Assembly (NCBI RefSeq): GCF_002338065.1
Contig: NZ_DDHJ01000018.1
Coordinates: forward strand, 487,124 to 551,123
Origin: Pseudomonas sp. UBA1879
GTDB taxonomy: Bacteria; Pseudomonadota; Gammaproteobacteria; Pseudomonadales; Pseudomonadaceae
Reading direction: 5' to 3'
Length of the DNA: 64,000 nucleotides
The position numbers and the translations under genes were made by a program. The stretch's first letter is position 1, and each line of letters opens with the position of its first letter. Positions 18,238 through 27,722 of the stretch are shown here, piece after piece. The notes beneath the pieces were generated by a model, which worked only from the letters and a program-made list of their open reading frames with translations, did not search any database and was not told where the DNA came from.

Positions 18238-18329
18238 CTGTAGGAGCCGGCTTGCTGACGAAGGCCGTGGATCAGTCCCACGATGAGGGGATGACACTCT
18301 GCTTTCGCCAACGAGGCGGCTCCCACGCG
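18238..18329. repeat. REPIN-like pair of inverted REP sequences
   Basis: TGTAGGAGCCGGCTTGCTGA at the left end is mirrored by a decayed CGAGGCGGCTCCCACGCG at the right end (about 18313-18329). GGAGCCGG/GGCTCC are the REP cores of pseudomonads. Two REPs in opposite orientation spaced by about 50 bp form a REPIN. It lies between PBP2 and poxB and has no gene. Confidence 0.6.
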
Positions 18330-18477
18330 TCCGAGGCGCTCATGGACGGGGTTCTCCCAAGACCGCCCCTCCAGATTCCCACTGAACTGTGGCCCACCCT
18401 GCGGGTCGATTTGAAACGATGTGCCACGCAGCCTTTTGCGTCGCGCCGACCTTTCGACTCGACAAGGAACCCGCCCC

Positions 18478-20199
18478 ATGTCCAGCAAAACCGTCGCCGA
18501 TTACCTCGCTCAAACCCTTGCCGCCGCAGGCGTTTCCAAAATATGGGGGGTGAGCGGCGACAGCTTGAACGGTCTGACCGACAGCCTCGAACGCTTGGGC
18601 AAGATCAAGTGGATGCACACCCGCCATGAGGAAGTCGCCGCATTTGCCGCCGGGGCCGAAGCGGCGTCCACAGGCACGCTGGCGGTGTGCGCGGGTAGCT
18701 GTGGTCCGGGTAACTTGCACTTGATCAACGGCCTGTATGACTGCCATCGCAGCCGCGTGCCGGTATTGGCGATCGCCGCGCAAATACCGTCTTCGGAAAT
18801 CGGCCTCAACTATTTTCAGGAAACCCACCCCACCGAATTGTTCAAAGAGTGCAGCCACTTCGTCGAAGCGGTGAGCAGCGCCGAGCAATTCCCGCGGGTA
18901 CTAGAGCGGGCCATGCGCGCCGCCATCAACCAGCGGGGCGTGGCGGTGATCGTGATTCCGGGCGATGTAGCGTTGCTGCCCGCACCTGACGCCAAACCGG
19001 CGTGGCTGAATGTCAGTCCTGCCCGTGTGATCCCCGCCGAGAAGGATTTGCAGCAGTTGGTGACGCTGCTGGATAAATCCAAAAGCGTGACGATTCTCGC
19101 CGGTGCGGGCTGTGCCGATGCCCATGATCAGGTGGTGGCGCTCGCCGAAAAACTCGCCGCCCCCGTGGTTCACGCGTTGCGCGGCAAGCAATACATCGAA
19201 TACGCCAACCCCTTCGACGTGGGCATGACCGGCCTGATCGGCTTTAGCTCGGGCTATCACGCGATGATGGCCTGCGACACGCTGTTGATTCTCGGCAGCA
19301 GTTTCCCGTATCGCAATTTCTACCCGGAAAACGCCAATATCGTGCAGATCGACCTCGATGCGGCGGCCCTGGGTCGGCGTGTGCCGTTGACCCTGGGGCT
19401 GGAAGGCGGCATCGCCGAAACCCTGGTCGCGCTGCTGCCAAGAATCAAAGCGCACACCGACCGCAAGTTCCTCGACAAAGCGCTGGACCATTACGCCAAG
19501 GCCCGCGAAGAATTGGACGAACTGGCTACGCCGTCGGCTCATGGTGAGCCGATCCACCCGCAATACCTGACGCGGATGGTCGACGCCTATGCGGACCCGG
19601 ACACGATTTTCACTGTCGATGTCGGCACCCCGACCTTGTGGGCGGCACGCTACCTGACCATGAACGGCCAGCGCTCGCTGCTGGGCTCGTTCAACCACGG
19701 CTCCATGGCCAACGCCATGCCGCAGGCCTTGGGCGCAAAAGCGGCGTTCCCGCAACGGCAGGTGGTGGCCCTGTGCGGCGACGGTGGCTTGTCGATGTTG
19801 ATGGGAGACTTGCTGAGCATTCGTCAGCTCAACCTGCCGATCAAGATTGTGGTGTTCAACAACAGCTCGCTGGGCTTCGTCGCCATGGAGATGCAGGCCA
19901 GCGGTTACGTGCCTCACGACACCGACTTCAATGCGACCAACTTTGCCAACATCGCCATCGGCGCGGGCATTCTCGGGATTCGCGTGGAAGATTCTGCGGA
20001 CCTGCCAAACGCTTTGAAAAAGGCCTTCGAGCATCCAGGGCCAGTGGTGGTGGACGTGGTCACCGCGAAACAGGAACTCGGGATACCACCGAAGATCAAG
20101 CTCGCACAGGCCAAGGGCTTCAGCCTGTTCATGCTGAAAGCCGTGATGAGCGGCAAGGCCGATCAAGTGTTGGAATTGGCGAAGACCAATTTTCGTTGA
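18478..20199 (+). CDS. poxB: Pyruvate dehydrogenase (quinone) / pyruvate oxidase
   Basis: A 573-residue thiamine-diphosphate enzyme. The N-terminal domain has the catalytic glutamate in [16 protein letters not shown], the middle domain is the FAD/nucleotide fold, and the C-terminal domain has the ThDP motif [20 protein letters not shown] with NNSSLG. The tail [20 protein letters not shown] resembles the membrane-binding C-terminal peptide of E. coli PoxB. It decarboxylates pyruvate to acetate and CO2 and passes electrons to ubiquinone at the membrane, usually in late growth. The ATG at 18478 begins the homologous sequence; codons upstream to 18421 do not fit. Confidence 0.92.
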   Translation: MSSKTVADYLAQTLAAAGVSKIWGVSGDSLNGLTDSLERLGKIKWMHTRHEEVAAFAAGAEAASTGTLAVCAGSCGPGNLHLINGLYDCHRSRVPVLAIAAQIPSSEIGLNYFQETHPTELFKECSHFVEAVSSAEQFPRVLERAMRAAINQRGVAVIVIPGDVALLPAPDAKPAWLNVSPARVIPAEKDLQQLVTLLDKSKSVTILAGAGCADAHDQVVALAEKLAAPVVHALRGKQYIEYANPFDVGMTGLIGFSSGYHAMMACDTLLILGSSFPYRNFYPENANIVQIDLDAAALGRRVPLTLGLEGGIAETLVALLPRIKAHTDRKFLDKALDHYAKAREELDELATPSAHGEPIHPQYLTRMVDAYADPDTIFTVDVGTPTLWAARYLTMNGQRSLLGSFNHGSMANAMPQALGAKAAFPQRQVVALCGDGGLSMLMGDLLSIRQLNLPIKIVVFNNSSLGFVAMEMQASGYVPHDTDFNATNFANIAIGAGILGIRVEDSADLPNALKKAFEHPGPVVVDVVTAKQELGIPPKIKLAQAKGFSLFMLKAVMSGKADQVLELAKTNFR

Positions 20200-20232
20200 T
20201 AGAACGCGCTCAGGCTGCCCGAATCCGGTCAG

Positions 20233-20262
20233 CCTGTGGGAGTGAGCTTGCTCACGAAGAGG
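20233..20262. repeat. Single REP-type element
   Basis: CTGTGGGAGTGAGCTTGCTCACGAAG is the common pseudomonad REP of the GGGAG-N-GAGCTTGCTC-GCGA type, with the internal palindrome GTGAGCTTGCTCAC. It lies between poxB and the convergent LysR gene; an inverted partner is not clear. Confidence 0.65.
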
Positions 20263-20351
20263 TCTTCAGGCGAGTCGCGTTGCGATCATGTAATGCTGCG
20301 CATTCCGAGCGATCTCACCCCCACAACAGCTAGCGCTATATCCAGTTGAGG

Positions 20352-21227
20352 CTAAGCCCGGCTGGGCTGGGAAAGGTTCAGACAGTCGCGAAACAACCGC
20401 TGCAACGGCAGTTGCCGGTTGCCATGTCGCATCACCACAGCCAGTTCGCGATAAAAGGTCAGCGCGCCAAGGTCGATGACCCTGATCTGTGTCGCACGCT
20501 CCAGCCAAAGCCCGGCCCTTGGCACCAGCGACACCCCTAATCCTGCCTCGACCATCCGAACAATCGCATCCACTTCGTCCAGCTCCAGTCCCGCATGGGT
20601 CTCGATCTTCTGTTCGCGAAGGAACCGGGTCACCTGCCGTCCGCCAAACGAATGCCGGTCGTAGCGCACGAAACGCTGTTCGCGAAGTAGCTCAAGCGGG
20701 TCGTCTCCTTTTATGGAAGCGGGGGCGATGAGCACGAACGGCTCACGCTCAATGACCTCAAGGTGCAATTCCTTGGGCAGCGAGAACGGCGGGCGGATCA
20801 GGATCGCCACGTCAACTTCCCCGGCATCGACCCGGTTCAACAGTGTCTGCGACACACCGGGCACCACCTTGGCTTCGACCGTGGGCGCCTGGGTGTTCAA
20901 CTGCACCAGCGCGGCGGGCAGCAGCCCGGTCTGGACGGTCGCGATGGCGCCGATCAGTAACTCACCGTAGTAGCCGTCCTCGGCAAATGGCGCGGCCATG
21001 CGTTCGAACCGATCGACGATGTCCTGCGCCATCGGCAACGCACGCTGCCCGGCAGCGTTGAGCGTGGCGCTGCGCCCACTGCGGTCGAACAGCGGCGTAC
21101 CCAAGGCTTTTTCCAAGGTTCGGATTTGTGCGCTGACCGCTGACTGGGTCAGGCCGATCTGGTTGCCCGCCGCCACAAAGGTGCCCAGGCGCTGAACGGT
21201 GAGAAAGGTTTTCAGCTCGCGAATCAT
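20352..21227 (-). CDS. LysR-family transcriptional regulator
   Basis: A 291-residue LysR regulator. The winged helix has LKTFLTVQRLGTFVAAGNQI, GLTQSAVSAQIRTLEKALG and TPLFDRSGRSATLNAAGQ. The effector domain follows in two lobes. It is divergent from the VOC protein at 21334 with a 106-bp gap holding both promoters, so that gene is a plausible target. Ligand unknown. Confidence 0.9.
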   Translation of the reverse strand: MIRELKTFLTVQRLGTFVAAGNQIGLTQSAVSAQIRTLEKALGTPLFDRSGRSATLNAAGQRALPMAQDIVDRFERMAAPFAEDGYYGELLIGAIATVQTGLLPAALVQLNTQAPTVEAKVVPGVSQTLLNRVDAGEVDVAILIRPPFSLPKELHLEVIEREPFVLIAPASIKGDDPLELLREQRFVRYDRHSFGGRQVTRFLREQKIETHAGLELDEVDAIVRMVEAGLGVSLVPRAGLWLERATQIRVIDLGALTFYRELAVVMRHGNRQLPLQRLFRDCLNLSQPSRA

Positions 21228-21333
21228 GGCAACTCACTGATCGAAATTATTGTGGCTCGGCGCGAAAATTATGATCTTTCAATCAAGGAATCAATGGGTA
21301 AGATGACCCATCCCGCAAACAGGAACACCGACC

Positions 21334-21774
21334 GTGACCGCAACCACCCGGACCATCTCCCCCTTTCATCTCGCCATCCCCGTATACGACCTCGCGGCCG
21401 CGCGACACTTCTACGCTAGCGTATTCAACTTGCCGGAAGGTCGCTCCAGCGATCACTGGGTAGACTTCGATTTCTTCGGCCATCAGCTGGTGATCCATGA
21501 ACACCCGAAAACCGACTCACAGGCCCATGCGGGCAGCAACGCGGTCGATGGCCACGATGTACCCGTGCCGCATTTTGGCGTGGTGCTTGGCTGGGAAGAA
21601 TGGGAGGCACTGGCGGACCGCCTGCAGGGACAGGGCGTCAAGTTCGTGATCGAGCCGTACGTGCGCTTTAAAGGCCAGGTGGGGGAGCAGGCGACTATGT
21701 TCCTCTTCGACCCCTGCGGCAATGCGCTGGAGTTCAAGGCGTTCAAGGACATTGGGCAGTTGTTTGCGAAGTAA
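21334..21774 (+). CDS. VOC-superfamily (glyoxalase-like) protein
   Basis: A 146-residue vicinal-oxygen-chelate protein with two beta-alpha-beta repeats. [20 protein letters not shown] opens the first metal-binding half and [20 protein letters not shown] begins the second; [17 protein letters not shown] ends it with the usual Asp-x-x-Gly-x-x-x-Glu. Likely metal ligands are His12, His68-70 and the late Glu. Members include dioxygenases, lyases and fosfomycin-type resistance proteins; this sequence does not allow a choice. Confidence 0.85.
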   Translation: MTATTRTISPFHLAIPVYDLAAARHFYASVFNLPEGRSSDHWVDFDFFGHQLVIHEHPKTDSQAHAGSNAVDGHDVPVPHFGVVLGWEEWEALADRLQGQGVKFVIEPYVRFKGQVGEQATMFLFDPCGNALEFKAFKDIGQLFAK

Positions 21775-21810
21775 GGACGTCCAGGTTGGTGTCAAGCTGC
21801 GCAATCAGTA

Positions 21811-21899
21811 CAGGTGCGCGCTTGCCCGCGATGGCGGTCTGTCAGTGACAAATGTGCTGCCTGACATAACGTCATCGCGGGCATGCGCGCCTACAACGA
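21811..21899. repeat. REPIN (two inverted REPs around a short spacer)
   Basis: The left half reads CAGGTGCGCGCTTGCCCGCG with ATGGCGG; the right half is CATCGCGGGCATGCGCGCCTA, so CGCGCTTGCCCGCGATG faces CATCGCGGGCATGCGCG around about 45 bp. This is a classic pseudomonad REPIN. It occupies part of the gene-free stretch 21775-22159, which otherwise holds the inverted repeat at 21995-22040 and the leader of the chemoreceptor gene. Confidence 0.8.
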
Positions 21900-21994
21900 A
21901 AGGGTATGTTTAACCGACAATTGGATCCCGCTTAAACCCTGTTAGATGAATATCTGCGCATTAACGAGTTGTTCTTCCCGCGTCTGAAAAGTGA

Positions 21995-22040
21995 CCGATA
22001 AGTTTCCTCGACGATCGGTCTCAACTCCTTTCCTTATCGG
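21995..22040. promoter_or_regulatory. Widely spaced inverted repeat upstream of a chemoreceptor gene
   Basis: CCGATAAG (21995-22002) is mirrored exactly by CTTATCGG (22033-22040). CCGATAA also resembles the -10 element of FliA (sigma-28) promoters, which drive many chemoreceptor genes, but I found no matching -35 at the right distance. It may be a regulator site or a hairpin; the function is not determined. Confidence 0.3.
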
Positions 22041-22159
22041 CCGAAGTATTTATCAGGCCGCGTCTTCCCTTTCTCCGCTTAACCCCGTAAAAAGCCCGGC
22101 GCGCGCCTGACCGGCTGCGCATTCCCGTCGCTGTCATTCCTGGTTATGGACACAATCGT

Positions 22160-24052
22160 ATGATCAAAAGTCTGGGTTTCAGCAGAAAGATCCTGCTGGC
22201 CGCTGCACTGATAGTTATTGTTGCTTTTACCTGTTTTATCCTGGTGAACGATTTTCGCCAGCGTGAAACCCTGAAGAACAATGTCAATGCCGAATTGCAA
22301 CAACTGGGAAGTCTGACCACGCAAAACATTCAAACCTGGCTGGACAGTCGTACCCAACTCCTCAACTCCATGGCCCAGCAAGTCGCGGCGGACGGGCCTT
22401 CGACAAACAGCCTGCAACGGATCGTCGGCCTGCCGGTGTACGGTGACAATTTCCAGCTGAGCTACTTTGGCGGCAAGGATGGCGTGATGTTTTCAGTCCC
22501 GGCCGGTAACCGCGCCGCCGATTACGACCCCCGCGCCCGGGGTTGGTATAAAGCGGCCGATGCGGCCCAAGGCATGATCGTGACCGAACCTTACATTGCC
22601 GCTTCGTCCGGCAAACTGGTGGTGACGCTGGGGACGCCGGTGCGCCAACAGGGCCAGATGATTGGAGTCGCGGGGGCGGACATTGCCCTGGATGCCATCA
22701 GCAAGACCATCAACTCGCTGAACTTCGGCGGCCATGGTTACGCCTACATCGTCAGCGCCGACGGCAAGATTCTGGTGCACCCAGACAGCAAACTGCTGCT
22801 CAAGAATGTCAGCGAGGCCTACCCGAACGGCGCGCCGAAAATCGCGCCAGGGGTGTACCAGATCGAATCCGGCGGCAAGCCGCAGTTCATCTCGTTCACC
22901 AAAGTCGAAGGCCTGTCCTCGGCCAATTGGTACGTGGCGCTGGTACTGGATCAGGAAACCGCTTATTCGATGCTCAGCGAATTCCGCTCGTCGGCCATCA
23001 CCGCGATGGTGATTGCCGTGGCGATCATCATGGTGTTGCTGGGGCTGTTGATTCGTCTGCTGATGCAGCCGCTGCACCAGATGGGCCGCGCCATGCAGGA
23101 CATCGCCGACGGCGAGGGCGACCTGACCAAGCGGCTGTCGATTGTGTCCCACGACGAATTCGGTGCGCTGGCGATGTCGTTCAACCGGTTCGTGGAACGT
23201 ATCCACGGCTCGATTCGTGAAGTGGCGTCCACAGCCGGGCAGTTGGGTGAAGTCGCGGCCCGCGTGGTCGGCGCGTCCAACTCGTCCATGGGCAATTCCG
23301 ACCAGCAGGCCAGCCGCACCAGCAGCGTGGCCGCCGCGATCAATCAACTCGGCGCGGCAGCGCAGGAAATCGCCCAGAACGCGGCGTTGGCATCGCAGCA
23401 CTCCAGTGAAGCCACGCAGTTGGCCAGCGAAGGTCAGGGCGTCGTGACCCAGACCATCAAGGCGATGAACCAACTGTCGGACAAGATCAGCGAATCGTGC
23501 GTGAACATCGAGACGCTCAATGCCAAGACCGCCAACATTGGCCAGATTCTGGAAGTGATCACCGGTATTTCTCAGCAGACCAACCTGCTGGCGCTGAACG
23601 CGGCCATCGAAGCGGCCCGTGCCGGTGAGGCGGGTCGTGGTTTCGCAGTGGTGGCGGACGAGGTGCGTAACCTCGCGCACCGCACGCAGGACTCGGCGCA
23701 GCAAGTGCAGGGCATGATCGAGGAGCTGCAAGTCGGCGCCCGAGATGCGGTGGCCAACATGACCGAAAGTCAGCGTCAGAGCGAGAGCAGCGTGACCATC
23801 GCCAACCAGGCCGGCGAACGCCTCAACAGCGTCACCCGCCGCATCAGTGAAATCGACGGCATGAACCAGTCGGTGGCGACGGCGACGGAAGAGCAGACGG
23901 CGGTGGTCGAGTCGATCAACGTCGACATCACCGAAATCAACACGCTGAACCAGGAAGGGGTCGACAACCTCAAGTCCACGCTCGACGCCTGTACCCACCT
24001 TGAGCATCAGGCCGCGCGGTTGCAGCATCTGGTGGGGACGTTCCGGATCTGA
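22160..24052 (+). CDS. Methyl-accepting chemotaxis protein with amino-acid-type dCache domain (PctA-like)
   Basis: A 630-residue chemoreceptor. A first membrane segment (about residues 9-30) is followed by a periplasmic dCache domain, a second membrane segment ([20 protein letters not shown], about residue 275), HAMP and the signalling tip [16 protein letters not shown]. The dCache domain contains Tyr122, Arg127, Trp129, Tyr130, Tyr145 and Asp174 with the exact spacing Y-x4-R-x-WY-x14-Y-x28-D, the published amino-acid-binding motif dCache_1AA. It should therefore sense free L-amino acids, like P. aeruginosa PctA, whose length (629) it nearly matches. Chemotactic signals pass to CheA and CheW at the cell pole. 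Confidence 0.93.
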   Translation: MIKSLGFSRKILLAAALIVIVAFTCFILVNDFRQRETLKNNVNAELQQLGSLTTQNIQTWLDSRTQLLNSMAQQVAADGPSTNSLQRIVGLPVYGDNFQLSYFGGKDGVMFSVPAGNRAADYDPRARGWYKAADAAQGMIVTEPYIAASSGKLVVTLGTPVRQQGQMIGVAGADIALDAISKTINSLNFGGHGYAYIVSADGKILVHPDSKLLLKNVSEAYPNGAPKIAPGVYQIESGGKPQFISFTKVEGLSSANWYVALVLDQETAYSMLSEFRSSAITAMVIAVAIIMVLLGLLIRLLMQPLHQMGRAMQDIADGEGDLTKRLSIVSHDEFGALAMSFNRFVERIHGSIREVASTAGQLGEVAARVVGASNSSMGNSDQQASRTSSVAAAINQLGAAAQEIAQNAALASQHSSEATQLASEGQGVVTQTIKAMNQLSDKISESCVNIETLNAKTANIGQILEVITGISQQTNLLALNAAIEAARAGEAGRGFAVVADEVRNLAHRTQDSAQQVQGMIEELQVGARDAVANMTESQRQSESSVTIANQAGERLNSVTRRISEIDGMNQSVATATEEQTAVVESINVDITEINTLNQEGVDNLKSTLDACTHLEHQAARLQHLVGTFRI

Positions 24053-24080
24053 TGAAGGCGTTCGTCTGCGAGGCTTGCGT

Positions 24081-24490
24081 TGCCTGAACCCTCGCTTCGC
24101 GGCCGTCGTCCCTCCGGCGGCTCCTACAGGATCGGCGGCGTAATGAAGTTCCCAGACTCGGCGCTGAATCTGTAGGAGCAGCCGGAGATTCGATGGCGGT
24201 GTGTCAGACGATGCAACGTTGCCTGAACCCTCGCTTCGCGGCCGTCGTCCCTCCGGCGGCTCCTACAGGATCGGTGGCGTGCGGAATTTCCAGACTCGGC
24301 GCTGAATGTGCAGGAGCAGCCTGAGATTCGATGGCGGTGTGTCAGACGACGCAACGTTGCCTTAACCAGCGCTTCGCGGCCGTCGTGCCTCCGGCGGCTC
24401 CTACAGGATCGGCGGCGTAATGAAGTTCCCAGACTCGGCGCTGAATCTGTAGGAGCAGCCGGAGGCACGACGGCCGCGATGGCGGTGTGT
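24081..24490. repeat. Three tandem copies of a ~138-bp REPIN-bearing unit
   Basis: Near-identical units start at 24081, 24220 and 24358 (periods 139 and 138 bp); each begins TGCCTGAACCCTCGCTTCGC or a close variant. Within each, GGCGGCTCCTACAGGATCGG faces CTGTAGGAGCAGCCGGAG, two inverted REPs, so the block is three REPINs in a row. The third copy ends differently, with GGCACGACGGCCGCGATG. It fills the whole interval between the chemoreceptor and the esterase and probably forms strong hairpins in the convergent 3' ends. Confidence 0.88.
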
Positions 24491-24504
24491 CGGCGATCGA
24501 GATT

Positions 24505-25374
24505 TCAAGGTTGCTCTGACAATCCAGCGGCCCTGCGCAGCCCCAGGTGCAAGGCGGTATTGAACATCTGCCCATGATTTCTGCCGTTGAACAGCTGGTA
24601 GCTGGCGTCGGTGCCTGGCAGTTGCGCGAGGTGTTCGGCCAGTAAGCGGTTGGCATCACGGGGCACGGCTGACATGGCTTTTCTTCTTTCCGGCGAGCCG
24701 CCATCGAATTGCGCGATGGGCGGCTTGCCTTCCCGTTCGCCTTTGACCAGTCGCACCGTGCGCGTGGTGCCTGCGGGAAAGGTCGCGAGCGCCATGCCGT
24801 TGTCGAACGTGATCGGCTGATACCAAAGCGAGGCGCTGGCGGCGATCCAGGTCTGGAACGCCTGGGGTTCCTCGAACAACGCGTACAGCACGAACAGCCC
24901 ACCAAACGAGTGACCCCACAACGTTTGCCGCTGGGGGTCGACGCCGTAGCGCGCCTGCACATCGGGCTTGATCTGGCCCTCAATCGCATCGAGAAACGCC
25001 TTCGAGGTGTCGCCGGTGTAATCCCGCGTGCGCTGTTCGCCGTCGTAAGTGCCCTCAATGTCGTAGCCGATCATCACCAGCAGCGGCGGGGCACCGGCGT
25101 TCAATTCGCTTAGCCAATCGTCCTGCAGCTCGGCCATGACGTTATTGCCGTCCAGCAAATACATCATTGGATAACCCGACGCAGGTGGCGCCGTGCGCGG
25201 GATGCCGATGTCCAGGCGGTAATGCCGCAGATGGTCGGGGGAGTCGATGTTCAGACGTTCGAAGCGGTAATGAGCAGAGCCGGTTTCAGCCAAGGGGTGG
25301 GTCTCCCGACCGTGGGCGGCTGCCAGTAAAGGAAGCACGCTAAATAGCAAAACGAGCGGATTAACCCAGTTCAT
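24505..25374 (-). CDS. Exported alpha/beta-hydrolase, esterase family resembling siderophore esterases
   Basis: A 289-residue protein with a signal peptide (MNWVNPLVLLFSVLPLLAAA). The alpha/beta-hydrolase core has YPMMYLLDGNNVM, the nucleophile elbow GHSFGGLFVLYALF and a final GRNHGQMF carrying the catalytic histidine. The layout matches PF00756-type esterases such as IroE, which cleave catecholate siderophores in the periplasm. No siderophore genes or Fur-like box are seen nearby, so the substrate is open. The start at 25374 begins the signal peptide; upstream in-frame starts up to 25578 run into the phn promoter region. Confidence 0.83.
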   Translation of the reverse strand: MNWVNPLVLLFSVLPLLAAAHGRETHPLAETGSAHYRFERLNIDSPDHLRHYRLDIGIPRTAPPASGYPMMYLLDGNNVMAELQDDWLSELNAGAPPLLVMIGYDIEGTYDGEQRTRDYTGDTSKAFLDAIEGQIKPDVQARYGVDPQRQTLWGHSFGGLFVLYALFEEPQAFQTWIAASASLWYQPITFDNGMALATFPAGTTRTVRLVKGEREGKPPIAQFDGGSPERRKAMSAVPRDANRLLAEHLAQLPGTDASYQLFNGRNHGQMFNTALHLGLRRAAGLSEQP

Positions 25375-25409
25375 ACGGGCACTCTCAGCATGGGTGTTGT
25401 CCGCCCCAA

Positions 25410-25431
25410 GCCTTCGCGAGCAAGCGAAGGC
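25410..25431. other. Hairpin of REP type in the esterase/phn promoter interval
   Basis: GCCTTCGC pairs with GCGAAGGC around GAGCAA, and outer CCCC/GGGG bases extend the stem. The core GCGAGCAAGCGAAGG resembles a pseudomonad REP. It lies 36 bp upstream of the esterase start. The gene-free interval 25375-25746 also contains the putative PhnF and Pho sites. Confidence 0.45.
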
Positions 25432-25507
25432 GTCGGGGCAGTGAAAAAAAAGATTCATACAGGCAGGCCCCGCATTCGCTGGCGACGCTATGCCAATCCC
25501 TTTCGAC

Positions 25508-25519
25508 TTGTCTAGCCAT
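25508..25519. promoter_or_regulatory. Candidate PhnF operator upstream of phnC
   Basis: TTGTCTAGCCAT shares ten of twelve bases with the perfect palindrome TTGTCTAGACAA at 28557-28568 at the start of phnF, and the preceding AC is also shared. HutC-subfamily GntR regulators, to which PhnF belongs, bind GT-N-TA-N-AC; this site has one mismatch to that. It lies 228 bp upstream of phnC. Confidence 0.45.
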
Positions 25520-25584
25520 CGCCCCCTCACACTCAGCGTTTTCGGCAAACATGTCGACAAAAACGCGGAAACTTTCACATAAAA

Positions 25585-25613
25585 CCGTCAATGAACTGTT
25601 ATCCGACGTTCAT
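25585..25613 (+). promoter_or_regulatory. Pho-box-like direct repeats upstream of phnC
   Basis: Three heptamers, CCGTCAA (25585), CTGTTAT (25596) and CGTTCAT (25607), recur at an exact 11-bp spacing and resemble the PhoB half-site CTGTCAT. A fourth, poorer copy CTTTCAC is at 25572. PhoB control of phn operons under phosphate starvation is the rule in enterics. Individual matches are imperfect. Confidence 0.4.
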
Positions 25614-25746
25614 CCGCGATTCATGGAACTGCCACATGGCGGCCCTAATGTCAGTCGCACCGAGCACGCTTCAGGACGGGTCGGGCGGTTCTACCACCAC
25701 GTCTGGCACGACGCCGGAGCACTGAAGACAGACAAGAGAAGCCCCC

Positions 25747-26580
25747 ATGAACGCAGCTATCCATGTCGACCGTTTGAACAAGACATTTGCGCGCAAGACC
25801 GCATTGGTTGACCTCGCATTGTCTATACAACCCGGAGAAATGGTGGCGCTGATCGGCGCTTCCGGGTCGGGCAAATCCACGCTGTTGCGACACTTGGCCG
25901 GACTTGCCTGCTGCGATCGCAGCAACGGCGGCAGCGTCCGTGTGCTGGGTCGCGAGGTTCAGGCGTCGGGCCGCCTCAATGGCCAGGTGCGACGACTGCG
26001 TGCCGACATCGGCTACATCTTTCAGCAATTCAACCTGGTCAATCGCCTGAGCGTGCTGGACAACGTCCTGCTCGGCTGCCTGGGTCGCATGCCGCGCTGG
26101 CGTGGCAGCCTCGGGATGTTCAACGCCGAGGAAAAAGCCCGCGCCATGGCCAATCTCGAGCGCGTTGGCCTCGTCGACTTCGCCGGTCAGCGTGCGTCGA
26201 CCTTGTCCGGCGGTCAGCAACAACGGGTCGCCATCGCTCGCGCCTTGACCCAACAGGCCGAGGTCATTCTGGCCGACGAACCCATCGCCTCACTGGACCC
26301 CGAGTCCGCCCGCAAAGTCATGGAAATCCTCGCTGACATCAATCGCCAGGACGGCAAGACCGTGGTCGTCACCCTGCATCAAGTGGACTACGCCGTGCGC
26401 TATTGCCCACGGGCCGTGGCGCTCAAGGGTGGCCGCATTCATTTCGACGGTAATGGCGCCGAGCTTAACGGTCAGTTCCTTAACGACCTCTATGGTGCCG
26501 ATGCCGACGCCAGCCTGATGTTCGCCGATCAGGGCCGCAATCCCGGCCAGCCCCAGCGCTTGGCGCTGGCCCGGGCCTGA
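25747..26580 (+). CDS. phnC: Phosphonate ABC transporter, ATP-binding protein
   Basis: A 277-residue ABC ATPase with Walker [10 protein letters not shown], signature [15 protein letters not shown], Walker [14 protein letters not shown] and the switch histidine in VTLHQVDYA. It powers the PhnCDE importer, which brings alkyl- or aminoalkylphosphonates (and often phosphite or phosphate esters) across the inner membrane. It is the first gene of a long co-directional run ending with phnP, and lies behind the putative Pho and PhnF sites. Confidence 0.95.
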   Translation: MNAAIHVDRLNKTFARKTALVDLALSIQPGEMVALIGASGSGKSTLLRHLAGLACCDRSNGGSVRVLGREVQASGRLNGQVRRLRADIGYIFQQFNLVNRLSVLDNVLLGCLGRMPRWRGSLGMFNAEEKARAMANLERVGLVDFAGQRASTLSGGQQQRVAIARALTQQAEVILADEPIASLDPESARKVMEILADINRQDGKTVVVTLHQVDYAVRYCPRAVALKGGRIHFDGNGAELNGQFLNDLYGADADASLMFADQGRNPGQPQRLALARA

Positions 26581-26639
26581 TGGTTCATCACACAACACCA
26601 CTCACAACAACACCCCAACTCACGTTTCAGGAGCTCTCC

Positions 26640-27644
26640 ATGTTGAACCGTATCGGTCGCGTGTTCGCGTCTGTCGCTGTCGCCGCTGGCTGCCTGATGG
26701 GCACCGCGCAGGCGGACGAAAGCACCCTCAACTTCGGCATCATGTCCACCGAGTCGTCGCAAAACCTGAAAAGCGTCTGGCAGCCGTTCCTCGACGACAT
26801 GTCGAAAAAAACCGGTCTCAAAGTGAACGCGACGTTTGCCTCCGACTATGCGGGCCTGATCCAGGGCATGCGTTTCAACAAAGTCGACGTGGCGTGGCTT
26901 GGCAATAAAGCCGCCATGGAAGCCGTGGACCGTTCCGGGGGCGAAATTTTCGCCCAGACCGCCGCTGCCAACGGCGCGCCGGGCTACTGGAGCCTGATCA
27001 TTGCGCGCAAGGACAGCCCGATCAATTCGGTCGACGACATGCTCAAGCACGCCAAGGAACTGACCTTCGGCAATGGTGACCCTAACTCCACCTCGGGTTA
27101 CCTGGTGCCCGGCTACTACGTGTTCGCCAAGAACCATGTCGACGCCGCCACCGCCTTCAAACGCACCCTGAACTCCAGCCACGAAGTCAACGCCCTGAGC
27201 GTCGCCAAGGGCCAGTTGGACGTCGCCACCTTCAACACCGAAAGCATGGACCGCCTGGAAGTCACCCAGCCAGAAAGCGCCGCCAAGCTCAAGGTGATCT
27301 GGAAGTCACCGATCATCCCGGCCGACCCGATGGTCTGGCGAAAGGGCATGTCCGACGCGACCAAAAACAAGGTTCGTGAGTTCTTCGCCACCTACGGCGA
27401 CACCGACGAAGAGAAGGGCGTGCTGAAGAACATGCAAATGGGCAAGTTCCTCAAGTCCTCGGATGACCAGTTGCTGACCATCCGCCAGCTGGAGCTGTTC
27501 AAACAAAAAACCGAAACCACCGCCAGCACCAGCCTCAGCGCTGATGAAAAAGCGACGAAGCTCAAAGAGATCGACGCCGGCCTGACCCAGCTGCAAGACC
27601 GCATCACCGAGCTGGAAAAGCAGAACACCGCCAAGGCGGGTTGA
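26640..27644 (+). CDS. phnD: Phosphonate-binding periplasmic protein
   Basis: A 334-residue exported solute-binding protein. The signal peptide (VFASVAVAAGCLMGTAQADE) is followed by a two-lobed domain starting STLNFGIMSTESSQNLK. The helix-cap loop PNSTSGYLVPGYYVF carries the S-T-S-G motif that grips the phosphonate in E. coli PhnD. It hands ligand to PhnE in the membrane. The ATG at 26640 has AGGAG in front; a frame start overlapping the phnC stop at 26580 lacks signal-peptide character. Confidence 0.95.
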   Translation: MLNRIGRVFASVAVAAGCLMGTAQADESTLNFGIMSTESSQNLKSVWQPFLDDMSKKTGLKVNATFASDYAGLIQGMRFNKVDVAWLGNKAAMEAVDRSGGEIFAQTAAANGAPGYWSLIIARKDSPINSVDDMLKHAKELTFGNGDPNSTSGYLVPGYYVFAKNHVDAATAFKRTLNSSHEVNALSVAKGQLDVATFNTESMDRLEVTQPESAAKLKVIWKSPIIPADPMVWRKGMSDATKNKVREFFATYGDTDEEKGVLKNMQMGKFLKSSDDQLLTIRQLELFKQKTETTASTSLSADEKATKLKEIDAGLTQLQDRITELEKQNTAKAG

Positions 27645-27722
27645 TCGACTAACCGGCTGATCGGCAGGCGCGGTGGCCAAACCGCCGCGTCTGCTGCAAC
27701 CCATAGATACCGGGACTCTGTC

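Noticed and set aside
22493..24028. 511-codon open frame opposite the first chemoreceptor
   Set aside because: Antisense of the conserved signalling domain; Arg/His-rich with no motif.
24081..24490. CRISPR array
   Set aside because: Units are ~138 bp, nearly identical throughout and contain inverted REPs; there are no short repeats with unique spacers and no cas genes.
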